A stretch of 64,000 nt of DNA, taken from contig JAHIRD010000145.1 of NCBI GenBank assembly GCA_018818835.1, positions 1 through 64,000 on the forward strand, in the 5' to 3' direction. This document shows positions 35,498 through 44,152 of the stretch, in pieces (positions within the stretch are counted from its first letter, which is position 1; each line of letters starts with the position of its first letter). The notes under the pieces were generated by a model. The model did no database searches, had not been told where the DNA came from, and was given only the letters and a program-made list of their open reading frames with translations. The DNA comes from Pseudomonadota bacterium. Its GTDB lineage: Bacteria; Desulfobacterota; Desulfobacteria; Desulfobacterales; Desulfolunaceae. Made by a program: the position numbers and the translations under genes.

Positions 35498-35965
35498 TTA
35501 ATGGAACATCAGGTATGAACCCAATTTATCATAATGTTCCGGTGATTTGAATTCCGCACCTAATTTCTTTCCGGAAATGGTTCGGATGATTATTTTTTTG
35601 CTAATCAACGATTTTTCCGAATCATCAATTTGGAATTCAATGAGTAGCTCATCACCGGGATTAAAGTCATGGGGGGCATTCAGTTGAATTTTCATTCCTG
35701 ATCGTGAGATATCAGTGATGATAACAGAAAGTTTAAGATTATCTTTCCCCAGATAACAGGTCCCCTTAAACTGGATTCCTTTTCTATAAAATCGTCTGCG
35801 TTCAAGGGTTGTCTCAAAGTGTTGGCCACACTTGCATTTACATTTGATATTGATCGCTGTTTTTGCACCAATAATCTTTGATACATCTGCATTTCTTGTT
35901 TTATTGCAAGTAGGACAGATAAAGGTCGCAATGTTTTCCGAATTGATAAATATCCGTTCGCGCAT
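35498..35965 (-). CDS. PilZ-domain protein with N-terminal zinc ribbon (copy 1)
   Basis: The 155-residue protein has a Cys-rich ribbon (Cys17, Cys20; Cys42, Cys44, Cys46) followed by a PilZ beta-barrel with the c-di-GMP-binding motifs: RxxxR in ERRRFYRKG (about residues 55-62) and DISRSG (about 88-93). Both motifs are intact, so c-di-GMP binding is likely. It is the downstream partner of a second PilZ gene 23 bases upstream with the same layout, and of the PilB-like ATPase gene. The zinc ribbon may contact a partner protein or nucleic acid. Confidence 0.9.
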   Translation of the reverse strand: MRERIFINSENIATFICPTCNKTRNADVSKIIGAKTAINIKCKCKCGQHFETTLERRRFYRKGIQFKGTCYLGKDNLKLSVIITDISRSGMKIQLNAPHDFNPGDELLIEFQIDDSEKSLISKKIIIRTISGKKLGAEFKSPEHYDKLGSYLMFH

Positions 35966-35988
35966 GGTTTTTTACTCTATGGGGCATA

Positions 35989-36459
35989 TTATTTGAACAT
36001 TAAATAACGCCCAAGTTGATCATATTGTTCAATGACATCAAATTCTAATCCGAGGTACTTGCCTTTGCTGGTCCGGATAGTCGCTTCTTTACGTATCAAT
36101 GACTTTAACGAATCATCAAGGTTGAATTCAATAAAAACCCGTTCATCCACATTAAATATGTTATTTGCCGGATTAATCTTGAGTTTGCAGCCGGATCTGG
36201 AAATATCGGTCACAACCATAAATGTTTTTTTTAAATCGCTAATCAAATAAAAAAACCCGGGGAGCTCAATGTCTTTTCTGAAGAATTTTCTTCGTTCAAT
36301 AATGGCTTTAAATTGATGACCACATTTACATTTACAGTTGATTTTGACCTGAAGATCATATTTTAAAAATTTCGTAACATCTGCTGTTCTAGAAACATTG
36401 CATTCAGGGCAGATGAAGGTTACCTGATTATTATTTGCAAATATTCTTATTTCATCCAT
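35989..36459 (-). CDS. PilZ-domain protein with N-terminal zinc ribbon (copy 2)
   Basis: From the ATG at 36459 the protein has 156 residues and aligns from end to end with the neighbouring copy: CPECNVSRTADVTKF, CKCKCGHQF, ERRKFFRKDIELPG and TDISRSGCKL. The RxxxR and DxSxxG motifs for c-di-GMP are intact. The two genes are a tandem duplication with substantial divergence. A longer version starting with GTG at 36504 adds residues not found in copy 1, so the start matched to copy 1 is preferred. It lies 71 bases after the ATPase gene. Confidence 0.9.
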   Translation of the reverse strand: MDEIRIFANNNQVTFICPECNVSRTADVTKFLKYDLQVKINCKCKCGHQFKAIIERRKFFRKDIELPGFFYLISDLKKTFMVVTDISRSGCKLKINPANNIFNVDERVFIEFNLDDSLKSLIRKEATIRTSKGKYLGLEFDVIEQYDQLGRYLMFK

Positions 36460-36530
36460 AGGGTTTATCCATCTCAACATTTCTAAACCAACGATAAAGA
36501 ACACGGCCTATAAAATAAGAAACAATACGA

Positions 36531-38906
36531 TTAACTTACACAGACTCGCCTTACTTCCGTTACATCAGTCAAACCCTCAAAAGATTTTAAGAGCCCATCC
36601 TGAACAAGGGTGGTCATTCCCTGCTCAGAGGCTGTTTCAAAAAACTCGAATGTTGTCGACTGTTTTTTTATCATCTGTTTGATTTCTTTTGTACCATCCA
36701 TCAGTTCATGAATCGCCAATCTCCCACGGTACCCTGTCTCAGAGCAGTCCGCACACCCCTTGGGTCTGTAAAGAAATAGGTCTTTGGAATAGATAATTCC
36801 CGTTTTATCAAAATAAGTCTTACCATACAATGAAACAATATCATTAAATTCTTCCAAAGATGGATTATACTTTTCCCGACATTTTTTACATAAACGCCGA
36901 ACTAAACGTTGGGCAAGAACTCCAAGGAACGCGTCTGAAAAGTTTAAGGGATTCAGCCCCATGTCAAGAAGACGAGTTATTGTTTCCGGTGCACTGTTGG
37001 TATGAAGTGTGGATAACACAAGATGGCCTGTTAAAGATGCTTCGATACCTGTAGAGGCTGTTTCATGGTCACGCATCTCACCGATCATGATAACATCAGG
37101 ATCAGCTCTCAAAAAAGCCCGCATAATTCGGGCGAAATCAAGTCCAATTTTAGGTTTACATTCTACCTGACGCAAGCCTTGCTGTGTAATTTCAACAGGA
37201 TCTTCAGCCGTCCATATTTTGACTCCCGGAGTATTGATATGTCCCAAGGACGAATGGAGAGTTGTGGTCTTACCTGAACCTGTTGGCCCAACCACAAGGA
37301 TCAAACCATAGGGTTGGGCGATGATTCGCTTTAAAACTGAAAGATTTCTTTCGGTCAGGCCCATTTCATTGATTTTCATGGCTCCTGAATCGGCCAGTAT
37401 TCTCATAACCGCATCTTCATATCCGCCTGCTGTGGGAAGTGTCGCAACACGGAGTTCAAACGCCTTGACCCCTTTACGTTTAAATTTGATCTTTCCATCC
37501 TGGGGAAGTCGTTTTTCGGCAATATCGAGATTACTCATGATTTTAATACGTGAAAGAATACCCATAGAATTTGAAATGGGTACCTTTAAAACATCCTGAC
37601 ACACACCATCGATACGGTACCTGATATGGGTTTTCTTTGTTTGAGGAGAAGGTTCCACATGGATATCCGAGGCACCTTTTCTGTATGCGGTGATAATAAC
37701 CTGATCCACGACACGAACAATCTGACTTGAGGTTTCATTGAGGCCGGAATCGGATTCAAGTTCTTCTTCCTCATCTTCCTCAAATTCAACATCCATCATC
37801 ATGTCAAAGTTTTCGGTTTCTCCCCTGCCCTGATCTTTCTCATCCTTCTTTTTACCGTCATAAAAAAGTTCAATGACTTTTTTAATGTCTTCCTGGATTC
37901 CAACTGCGAATTTAATATTTTTAGCATTGATCAAGGCATAGATGTTGTCTGTCTTTTCAAGATTTTTTGGGTCATCAATCAGAATCTCAACTAAACCTTC
38001 AGTCATATCCCAGTTCAATGGAACCCAATGGTTTTGTATCAAAAAAGCTTTTTTTAGTTTACCTAAAAGTTCCACGGGTATGGGCATGTCTTTATCAAAT
38101 TTGACAAAGGGACAATTGTAATAGCCTGAAAGAGATTTTCCGATTTGGTGTTTATCGACTCTGAGATCCTGCATCAAAACAAATTCAACACTTTTATTGG
38201 TTTTTTTTGATAATGCAAGGGCTGTCTGAAGTTGAGCTGTTGTTACAATTTTTTCATCAAGCAGATATCCGTATTTGGAATCATAGGATTTAATGCCTTC
38301 AATGGACTCTATCTTGGCACCGATGCCTTCATAATCAGGGTCGTCTATCTTAACGGCTTTGTAAATTTCCAAAGCAAGATCTTTATTCCCTTTTTTCTCA
38401 AGTTCAATACCAAATCTGAATCGTATTTCTGTATCAATGGATTTATCAAGATTGAGTTTGGTGAGAATTTTAGTGAGATGCTGTGTTGTTTTCGATGGAG
38501 AATGTATTTCAAAAAAACAGTCAGATATACCTGGAAATAACCGAGCGGCAGGATACTTCATTTTCAACAATTTGACGTATTCTGTAAACGCTTCTTTGTG
38601 AAGACCCAGTTCAGAAAATGCCTTAGCACTGTCAATGATTTCAGGAGCTCCCTCATCATTAGACCAGGTTTTTTTTATGTTGGACACCTCTTCTGACGTA
38701 AGTTCCTGGGGTGAGTCATCTTCATCCAGATCCTGAATTGTTTTTTCAAGATGTTTGATCTGGGCTATAACAGATTTAGTTGTAAGTTTATCGAGTTCAG
38801 CGCTTCCGCTTAGAATGGAAGCATATATTTCTAAGGATTCACGGTAAAGACCATGCTCATTATATGCTTCGGCTGTATCAAGTTTCGTTCTGATTTCAGT
38901 ATCCAA
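36531..38906 (-). CDS. PilB/GspE-type secretion ATPase with N-terminal helical (TPR-like) extension
   Basis: The 791-residue protein has a helical, TPR-like N-terminal region (1-200; YNEHGLYRESLEIYASILSG and FSELGLHKEAFTEYVKLLK), a MshEN/GspE-N-like domain (about 210-330), an acidic linker (about 355-385) and the GspE/PilB motor: Walker A GPTGSGKTTT (about 540), the Walker B region GEMRDHETA (about 608), and a Cys4 zinc site CKKC...CADC (about 675-722). Such ATPases drive type IV pilus extension or type II secretion. MshEN domains often bind c-di-GMP. No pilin, PilC or PilQ gene is nearby; the genes around it are MglA, PilZ and roadblock. Confidence 0.93.
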   Translation of the reverse strand: MDTEIRTKLDTAEAYNEHGLYRESLEIYASILSGSAELDKLTTKSVIAQIKHLEKTIQDLDEDDSPQELTSEEVSNIKKTWSNDEGAPEIIDSAKAFSELGLHKEAFTEYVKLLKMKYPAARLFPGISDCFFEIHSPSKTTQHLTKILTKLNLDKSIDTEIRFRFGIELEKKGNKDLALEIYKAVKIDDPDYEGIGAKIESIEGIKSYDSKYGYLLDEKIVTTAQLQTALALSKKTNKSVEFVLMQDLRVDKHQIGKSLSGYYNCPFVKFDKDMPIPVELLGKLKKAFLIQNHWVPLNWDMTEGLVEILIDDPKNLEKTDNIYALINAKNIKFAVGIQEDIKKVIELFYDGKKKDEKDQGRGETENFDMMMDVEFEEDEEEELESDSGLNETSSQIVRVVDQVIITAYRKGASDIHVEPSPQTKKTHIRYRIDGVCQDVLKVPISNSMGILSRIKIMSNLDIAEKRLPQDGKIKFKRKGVKAFELRVATLPTAGGYEDAVMRILADSGAMKINEMGLTERNLSVLKRIIAQPYGLILVVGPTGSGKTTTLHSSLGHINTPGVKIWTAEDPVEITQQGLRQVECKPKIGLDFARIMRAFLRADPDVIMIGEMRDHETASTGIEASLTGHLVLSTLHTNSAPETITRLLDMGLNPLNFSDAFLGVLAQRLVRRLCKKCREKYNPSLEEFNDIVSLYGKTYFDKTGIIYSKDLFLYRPKGCADCSETGYRGRLAIHELMDGTKEIKQMIKKQSTTFEFFETASEQGMTTLVQDGLLKSFEGLTDVTEVRRVCVS

Positions 38907-38916
38907 AGGTCAACTC

Positions 38917-39297
38917 TCACTTATTTTTAAAAAAACGTCCCAAGCCCTTTTTCTTCTTAAAGTTATCAAGTTCGGGAATAATAATTTGGCAATTCATGCG
39001 TACCATGGCAACAGGTACAAACATACCCATGGCAATGAGCAGATAACCGGATTTAATTTTTCGAATATACAATCTGATTTTTTCATAAATGAGCAACGTT
39101 TCCATAGATGAATCAAAGGCCCCCTTAAGGGCCTCAATATTAATGGAATTCTTGATAAAAACACCAAAATCTTTATCGCCGATTCTTTCAGAAAGGGGCG
39201 AACTGAATTTTGTGAACTCTGAAGAACCGTCATCGGAGATAACGAGAGCCCCCATGATTCCTTCAATTGTAAACATTTCTTCAAACAAATTATCCAT
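38917..39297 (-). CDS. Roadblock/LC7-like small protein
   Basis: This 126-residue protein has the start EEMFTIEGIMGALVISDDGSSE, which resembles the roadblock/LC7 fold used by MglB-type GTPase regulators. The middle hydrophobic strand (SGYLLIAMGMFVPVAMVRM) could be a beta-strand or a short membrane-associated segment. It ends with a basic tail (KKKKGLGRFFKNK). It is encoded between the response regulator and the PilB-like ATPase. Roadblock assignment is by pattern only. Confidence 0.6.
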   Translation of the reverse strand: MDNLFEEMFTIEGIMGALVISDDGSSEFTKFSSPLSERIGDKDFGVFIKNSINIEALKGAFDSSMETLLIYEKIRLYIRKIKSGYLLIAMGMFVPVAMVRMNCQIIIPELDNFKKKKGLGRFFKNK

Positions 39298-39330
39298 TAA
39301 CGTGACCCTTGTATTCCCATAATATCAAAA

Positions 39331-40416
39331 TCATTCTTCGGTCAGTGACTTTATCACTTTGTCAGGTGAACATTTGGAACCGACAACAATTTCAATGTTT
39401 TTTTCGCCTTCCATTGGAATGACAATGATATTTTCATAGTTATCCTTATCAAAATAGGCTCCTTTGAAATTTCCGGCATCAAAATAGAAACCAAGTGCCG
39501 TTGCCTGAGCTGTAAAGGTGGACCAGACATTGCCTACTTTCAAGGATTTTAGATCCTTGTCAATATTGATCACATGTTTCAACTTCGATTTTGCAATATC
39601 TTCCGGCGAAACGGCACTATCATCCCAGCGCATCAGGGAATCACTTTTTTCAGCAGCCTGTTTCGGGGGTTGTGATATTTTACCATTGATAGGAACGTTG
39701 CTTTTTGGCTCTTCATTAAATTCTTCTTCAGTCGCACCATTCTCATCCTTCATACGCATGGAATCAAGTAAAATAGCTTGAAGCTCGTCACGTATTTCAC
39801 GATGATTGACGACACAGGCGTTTTCAATGGATAAGGTCACTTTATCCCAGGAGAAAATTTTATAGGCCGCTTTGGTTCCCAAGGTATTATTGTATCGTGC
39901 GTTAAACAGGTCCCCTTCAAAAAAGAACAATGTCCCTCGTTTTCTTGTTTTTTCATCTAAAACTCGTATTGTGCATGTTTTAGCTTCCATTTCGATAAGT
40001 TGAATGAACATCTCAAGGGAGGCGTTATTCAGCCGTCCCCCTTCTGTTTCACGTTTAACAAGATCATCAATACAATTGATAAGATCTTCCACAACCAGAG
40101 GCTTTGTAAAATATGCAAAGGCACCTGTTTTTTTTACAACACTTTCTGTCTTTGGTTTATCAAATGCTGTAATAACAATGACAGGGATATCGGGGAAATG
40201 CTTTTTAATTTTTTCTAACAGTGCATAGCCATCCATATTGGGCATCTGAAGATCAGTGATCACGATGGAGTAATTGTGACTTTTCAGTAGCTCAATGGCA
40301 TTGACACCGTTAATAGATGTATGTATTGAATATTTATCTTTATATTTATCAAATATTTTCGTAATAAGGTTAAGAAATGGCTGATTGTCGTCAACGACTA
40401 GAATATTATGTATCAT
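39331..40416 (-). CDS. Response regulator: REC domain plus PATAN (DUF4388) domain
   Basis: From the ATG at 40416 the 361-residue protein has a REC domain (residues 1-120; phosphoacceptor Asp55 in VITDLQMPNMDG, conserved Lys in YFTKPLV). A PATAN/DUF4388 region follows (about 128-225; SLEMFIQLIEMEAKTCTIRV, then GTLFFFEGDLFNARY and KAAYKIFSWDKVTLSI). A linker and a C-terminal alpha/beta part (about 275-361) of unclear family complete it. PATAN proteins act as partners of surface-motility and polarity GTPases. No DNA-binding domain is present, so the output is by protein contact. The in-frame start at 40446 adds only 10 residues. Confidence 0.87.
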   Translation of the reverse strand: MIHNILVVDDNQPFLNLITKIFDKYKDKYSIHTSINGVNAIELLKSHNYSIVITDLQMPNMDGYALLEKIKKHFPDIPVIVITAFDKPKTESVVKKTGAFAYFTKPLVVEDLINCIDDLVKRETEGGRLNNASLEMFIQLIEMEAKTCTIRVLDEKTRKRGTLFFFEGDLFNARYNNTLGTKAAYKIFSWDKVTLSIENACVVNHREIRDELQAILLDSMRMKDENGATEEEFNEEPKSNVPINGKISQPPKQAAEKSDSLMRWDDSAVSPEDIAKSKLKHVINIDKDLKSLKVGNVWSTFTAQATALGFYFDAGNFKGAYFDKDNYENIIVIPMEGEKNIEIVVGSKCSPDKVIKSLTEE

Positions 40417-40589
40417 AATTATCACCCGGTGTAAGTCCGTGCCCATCCATAAAAAAATTTAATCTTAATTTTCGGACAGTCACTAGTTATCTATGTAACC
40501 ACATGCATAGCAAAATGAATGCGTAATAGAATAAATGTATGTATCAAATTTTGATGTATGTGAAAACATGTAATGCTTAAATAATACAT

Positions 40590-41630
40590 TTAAGCTTTAT
40601 TTTTAATGAATTCAATCTCCCTCAAATATTTTTCTTCCCATGGACCGAGGTGTTTTTTTAACCATTTCTGCATTCCATTTTCACCGGCAATTTCGTTCAG
40701 ACATTCAACAAGGCCCGAAGCAAGTTTAGCCTTGTCCGTATTCCCGGTGTATGTAATTTTACCATTTGAATACATGAATTCTGCCGCAAAGGGATCAAGA
40801 AAATCAAACCTATCGACCTTTTCCATAAATTTACGTTTAAGAATTGTGTCAAAATCTTCACGAATTTTCCGGTTACCCACAATGAATTTTTCATAAATAA
40901 GCATCAAATGTTGAAGCATACCCATAATATTCAAGGGTTTTTCTACTTCGACAGGTTGGGCCGGAAGAATTGTTTCGATGTTTATTACGTCAGATGGGTT
41001 TACGTGTTCAGGACCTGTGTGGGTATAATTCTCAATGATCAGCTTTAATGGGATCTTCTTCACGTTTAAAATGGCACCTTTTGTCCGTGATTTATCGATC
41101 AACAGCTGCTGAAGGGCTTCGGTTCTGTTAAGCTGCCATTTGTCTTCTGATGTGGTGGTTCCGATAATCTCGCCATTTAATAAAAACAAAACCGCTTTTT
41201 CAGCCTTATTAAAGGTAACGTCAATATATCCGGTTAGCTTCTCAGAAACCATTTTTTTAATCAAACTATCAAGATCAGTAAATTCAGTGGATAAATCTTT
41301 ATGAAGATCTTCTGCATCAGCAAGATTTGCCCAGTATGTGATTCGTTCAGGAATAATTTCATAAATTGAAACTGAAAAATTATTTGAACCTGATTCTCCC
41401 ATCAAAAGATCAATCGCTTCTTTACCTTTGATCAAACTGGTTTTGTTTCTGAATGTTCCATTAATCAAATTTTCCTCATCAAAAAAAACAACGCCTTCTG
41501 ATGAGGGCGATTTGAAATAGATACAACCGGAATCAACAACGCCTTGATAATGCTCAAATAATTTATCTATATTCAAATAATAACTGTTCAAATTTGTAAT
41601 TAACGGGGTTTCTTTGGGTATAACTATCAT
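40590..41630 (-). CDS. Unknown protein with two PATAN-like segments
   Basis: The 346-residue protein has two segments with the PATAN/DUF4388 strand pattern: GVVDSGCIYFKSPSSEGVVF then NLINGTFRNKT near residue 35-65, and LTGYIDVTFNKAEKAVLF then NGEIIGTTT near 130-165. A C-terminal helical region (about 235-346) follows, with LQHLMLIYEKFIVGNRKIRED. No catalytic motif is seen. The match to PATAN is weak and by eye. It lies between the zinc-ribbon/HAMP gene (34 bases upstream) and the response regulator. Confidence 0.6.
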   Translation of the reverse strand: MIVIPKETPLITNLNSYYLNIDKLFEHYQGVVDSGCIYFKSPSSEGVVFFDEENLINGTFRNKTSLIKGKEAIDLLMGESGSNNFSVSIYEIIPERITYWANLADAEDLHKDLSTEFTDLDSLIKKMVSEKLTGYIDVTFNKAEKAVLFLLNGEIIGTTTSEDKWQLNRTEALQQLLIDKSRTKGAILNVKKIPLKLIIENYTHTGPEHVNPSDVINIETILPAQPVEVEKPLNIMGMLQHLMLIYEKFIVGNRKIREDFDTILKRKFMEKVDRFDFLDPFAAEFMYSNGKITYTGNTDKAKLASGLVECLNEIAGENGMQKWLKKHLGPWEEKYLREIEFIKNKA

Positions 41631-41663
41631 TCTACTTTTCAGCCTCCATACATAAATACGGTA

Positions 41664-42923
41664 TTATCTTCGGCGACGTAGTCGTTCGATGGAAAATCGA
41701 AGACTGTCCTGCATTCGGCTGATTGCTTCAGCAAGGGCACCGATTTCGTCGTTGGATTTGATCTCAATGACAACGTCAAGTTCACCAACACTGATTCGAT
41801 CCGCTGCCTCGGTGAGCTTTCCAATACTTCTGGAAAGCCTGTACCCATAAATTGTAATCGACAGACCAATGATGAGAAGAAGTGCAACAAGAATGACAAT
41901 ATTTATATTTCGTGTATTTTCAGTCAGTTTATGCGCTTCTTTTTCAAGCATCTTAATGGGTTCTGTAAAATCATCGATAAACGTCGTGCTGATGATCATG
42001 TATTTGCTTTGTTCAATGCATTCCGCAGCGACAAATTTTTCAGTGGTTATACCTTTGTCATCAGTCCATGTGTAATAACCGGAGTTGCCACCTCCTTTTC
42101 TGAGGGTGTTAATAACATCTTTAAAATTGTTGTAACTTGAACCCAGTGCTTTTTTGAAGGCCGGCAGAAGTGGTTGACCGATCAGAGCCTGATCAGGATG
42201 GCACCAAATGATGAAATGATCTTCGTTTTTGTCAGGATCAGGAAGTTCGATTAATGCAGTATAGCCCCGTTTCGTGCCAACCTCCTGAATTGAAATGCGG
42301 TTCAGTTCAAGATCATAATAAAAATCATCCTTATTTAAATCAGGATTGTTTTTTAGAAAAATAGAACATTGGGATGCAACGGATTTGGCTTTATCAATAA
42401 TACTCTGTTCTGCAAGTTTTTTAACGACTTCAGTACTTTTGAATGTAATATCACTTGCAAGTTTAAGCATCTGAAGTTGTGAAAAAACACCCGAGCCAGC
42501 CATAAGAAAAAGAGGGATAACAAGAAACAGAAAAAACATTTTTGTCCGCAAACCAATACCTGAGGTTTTTTTTGAAACGGATTTTTTTTTTGATGTTTTG
42601 GTTTCAACTAAATCAGTGTCTATCTTGTTGGCAATGGTTTCGTTCTGATCTGAGTCTTCCTCTTGATTATCCGGTGATTCTTCACTCACATCGGTTTCTG
42701 ATTCATCTGCCATTTGATCATTGGTATCATGTTGTGATTGAAATGGGACATGCTGGATATTCCCTGAAGACGTATCCAAATTATTTTCATCATCCAATGA
42801 AATGGTAATAACATGATCGCATACTCTGCATTTAATTTTGGAAGTTTTGCCTTTCATGCTGCTTTTAAGTTTTTCCGCATCAAGTTTGTAGACTTTTCCA
42901 CACTCTTCACAAATAACTACCAT
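41664..42923 (-). CDS. Membrane receptor: zinc ribbon, Cache-like sensor and HAMP, no output domain
   Basis: The 419-residue protein begins with an MJ0042-type zinc ribbon (Cys5, Cys8, Cys32, Cys35) in the cytosol, followed by an acidic stretch, a membrane segment near 130-150 (FFLFLVIPLFLMAGSGVF), a periplasmic domain of about 165 residues (150-315) with single-Cache-like features (SVASQCSIFLKNNP; GYYTWTDDKGITTEKF), a second membrane segment near 330-350 and a HAMP domain. It stops soon after HAMP with RRRR. There is no kinase, GGDEF or methyl-accepting domain, so signals must pass through HAMP contacts or the zinc ribbon. Confidence 0.85.
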   Translation of the reverse strand: MVVICEECGKVYKLDAEKLKSSMKGKTSKIKCRVCDHVITISLDDENNLDTSSGNIQHVPFQSQHDTNDQMADESETDVSEESPDNQEEDSDQNETIANKIDTDLVETKTSKKKSVSKKTSGIGLRTKMFFLFLVIPLFLMAGSGVFSQLQMLKLASDITFKSTEVVKKLAEQSIIDKAKSVASQCSIFLKNNPDLNKDDFYYDLELNRISIQEVGTKRGYTALIELPDPDKNEDHFIIWCHPDQALIGQPLLPAFKKALGSSYNNFKDVINTLRKGGGNSGYYTWTDDKGITTEKFVAAECIEQSKYMIISTTFIDDFTEPIKMLEKEAHKLTENTRNINIVILVALLLIIGLSITIYGYRLSRSIGKLTEAADRISVGELDVVIEIKSNDEIGALAEAISRMQDSLRFSIERLRRRR

Positions 42924-42967
42924 AATTAATGCTCCTTAAAATAATAAGAAAATAACTCGTTACACAT

Positions 42968-43429
42968 TTACATATTTTTCAGCTTCTTCAGCATGATCTG
43001 TTGGAACTGAATCTTCTTTTCATCTCTGGGGATTTCTCTTGCCAAGATATCCACAAGTTCAGCTGCACGATGCGTGGGTATCTTGTCTTTGGAAATCCCG
43101 ATTTCACGAATTTCATCTTCAATCAATATTTCAGCCATAGGCCCCATGGCAATGGAAAGGTGATTGGCAAGAAAATCAAAAAAATTATGATCAAGTGTTG
43201 GTACCGTGGCCACATCGGCTTCAATAAGATTCAAGCGGTCAAGTCTCTGCAAGGTTTCTTTCAAGGAATGCATGTCCACTTTCATGACTCTTGCGACTTC
43301 ACCTATGTTCCGGACACCATCAATATGCATCAAAACATTAAGCATCTGGCTATCCAGAGAAACTTCACCAATATTAGAGTTTACCACTCGTTTGATGACC
43401 ACGGATGCAATATTTGCAGAAAAATCCAT
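42968..43429 (-). CDS. Helix-turn-helix-like protein with DUF8082-like C-terminus
   Basis: The 153-residue protein has an N-terminal winged-helix-like region (DSQMLNVLMHIDGVRNIGEVARVMKVDMHSLKETLQRL, 28-67). The C-terminal region (NHLSIAMGPMAEILIEDEI; LVDILAREIPRDEKK) resembles a domain found at the end of regulatory proteins near roadblock GTPase systems. The winged-helix part may be a protein-binding rather than a DNA-binding module. No characterised homologue is recalled; function unknown. Confidence 0.6.
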   Translation of the reverse strand: MDFSANIASVVIKRVVNSNIGEVSLDSQMLNVLMHIDGVRNIGEVARVMKVDMHSLKETLQRLDRLNLIEADVATVPTLDHNFFDFLANHLSIAMGPMAEILIEDEIREIGISKDKIPTHRAAELVDILAREIPRDEKKIQFQQIMLKKLKNM

Positions 43430-43450
43430 GAATAAAACTCCAATATACGT

Positions 43451-44149
43451 TTATTTAAAATTCTTTTTTAAGGCTTCGATTTTCTGAGCAATCTCACGTT
43501 CTATATAATCATTGATTTCTTTTTGAATATCATCAGGTAGACTTGAAAAGTCCGGTTTGACTGCGGCTGTCGGCTGTTCGGGAACAAATGATTGAACCTC
43601 AACAGAAGAATAGGAGTTCGGGAACATACGTGCTTTAAGATTTTTGAAATTAGTGACTTCTTTCAAAATCATTTTATTCTTTTCGAACGTAGACAAATTC
43701 TTCGTAGTCACTTTTTCAAGGCTGTTGAAGACCTGATAAAGAAATTTTAAGGCATCAGGGTGTGCACGTACTTTTTTATGCAGCATATAAGTTCCAATGG
43801 AACTATGCAGTTTGAAGAAAAGATATATTGCTCGGTCATCTTTATACTGATTTTTTAGACGTCCTATTTCTTCAAGATATTTGTTTAGATTTTCATCCGT
43901 AAGTTCCCAGTCCATTTCAAGGACAATGACTTTCAACGTATCTAAGGGACCTTGCGGATTCTTATGAAATTTAGCCGATTGAGTATCCGGGAATGATTTT
44001 TTAACCTTGGGTTCATCCGATGAATCAATGATCATCTCATCAGAATGAATGTCAGACGATTCATCAAAAGATAGTTCATCATCCGCAAAAAAGTCATCCA
44101 ACCGACTGTCCAGTTCATCAAAAATGGAATTACCGTCATCATTGCTCAA
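43451..44149 (-). CDS. Unknown protein with acidic N-terminus, linked to the MglA-like GTPase
   Basis: The 232-residue protein has a strongly acidic, low-complexity N-terminus (residues 1-55). A conserved-looking helical core (about 68-165; LKVIVLEMDWELTDENLNKY, then SIGTYMLHKKVRAHPDALKF) is followed by a Pro-rich linker and a short C-terminal helix. No catalytic signature is seen. It starts 3 bases after the stop of the MglA-like GTPase, so it is almost certainly co-translated and functionally linked. Possibly an effector or adaptor. Confidence 0.65.
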   Translation of the reverse strand: MSNDDGNSIFDELDSRLDDFFADDELSFDESSDIHSDEMIIDSSDEPKVKKSFPDTQSAKFHKNPQGPLDTLKVIVLEMDWELTDENLNKYLEEIGRLKNQYKDDRAIYLFFKLHSSIGTYMLHKKVRAHPDALKFLYQVFNSLEKVTTKNLSTFEKNKMILKEVTNFKNLKARMFPNSYSSVEVQSFVPEQPTAAVKPDFSSLPDDIQKEINDYIEREIAQKIEALKKNFK

Positions 44150-44152
44150 TGG

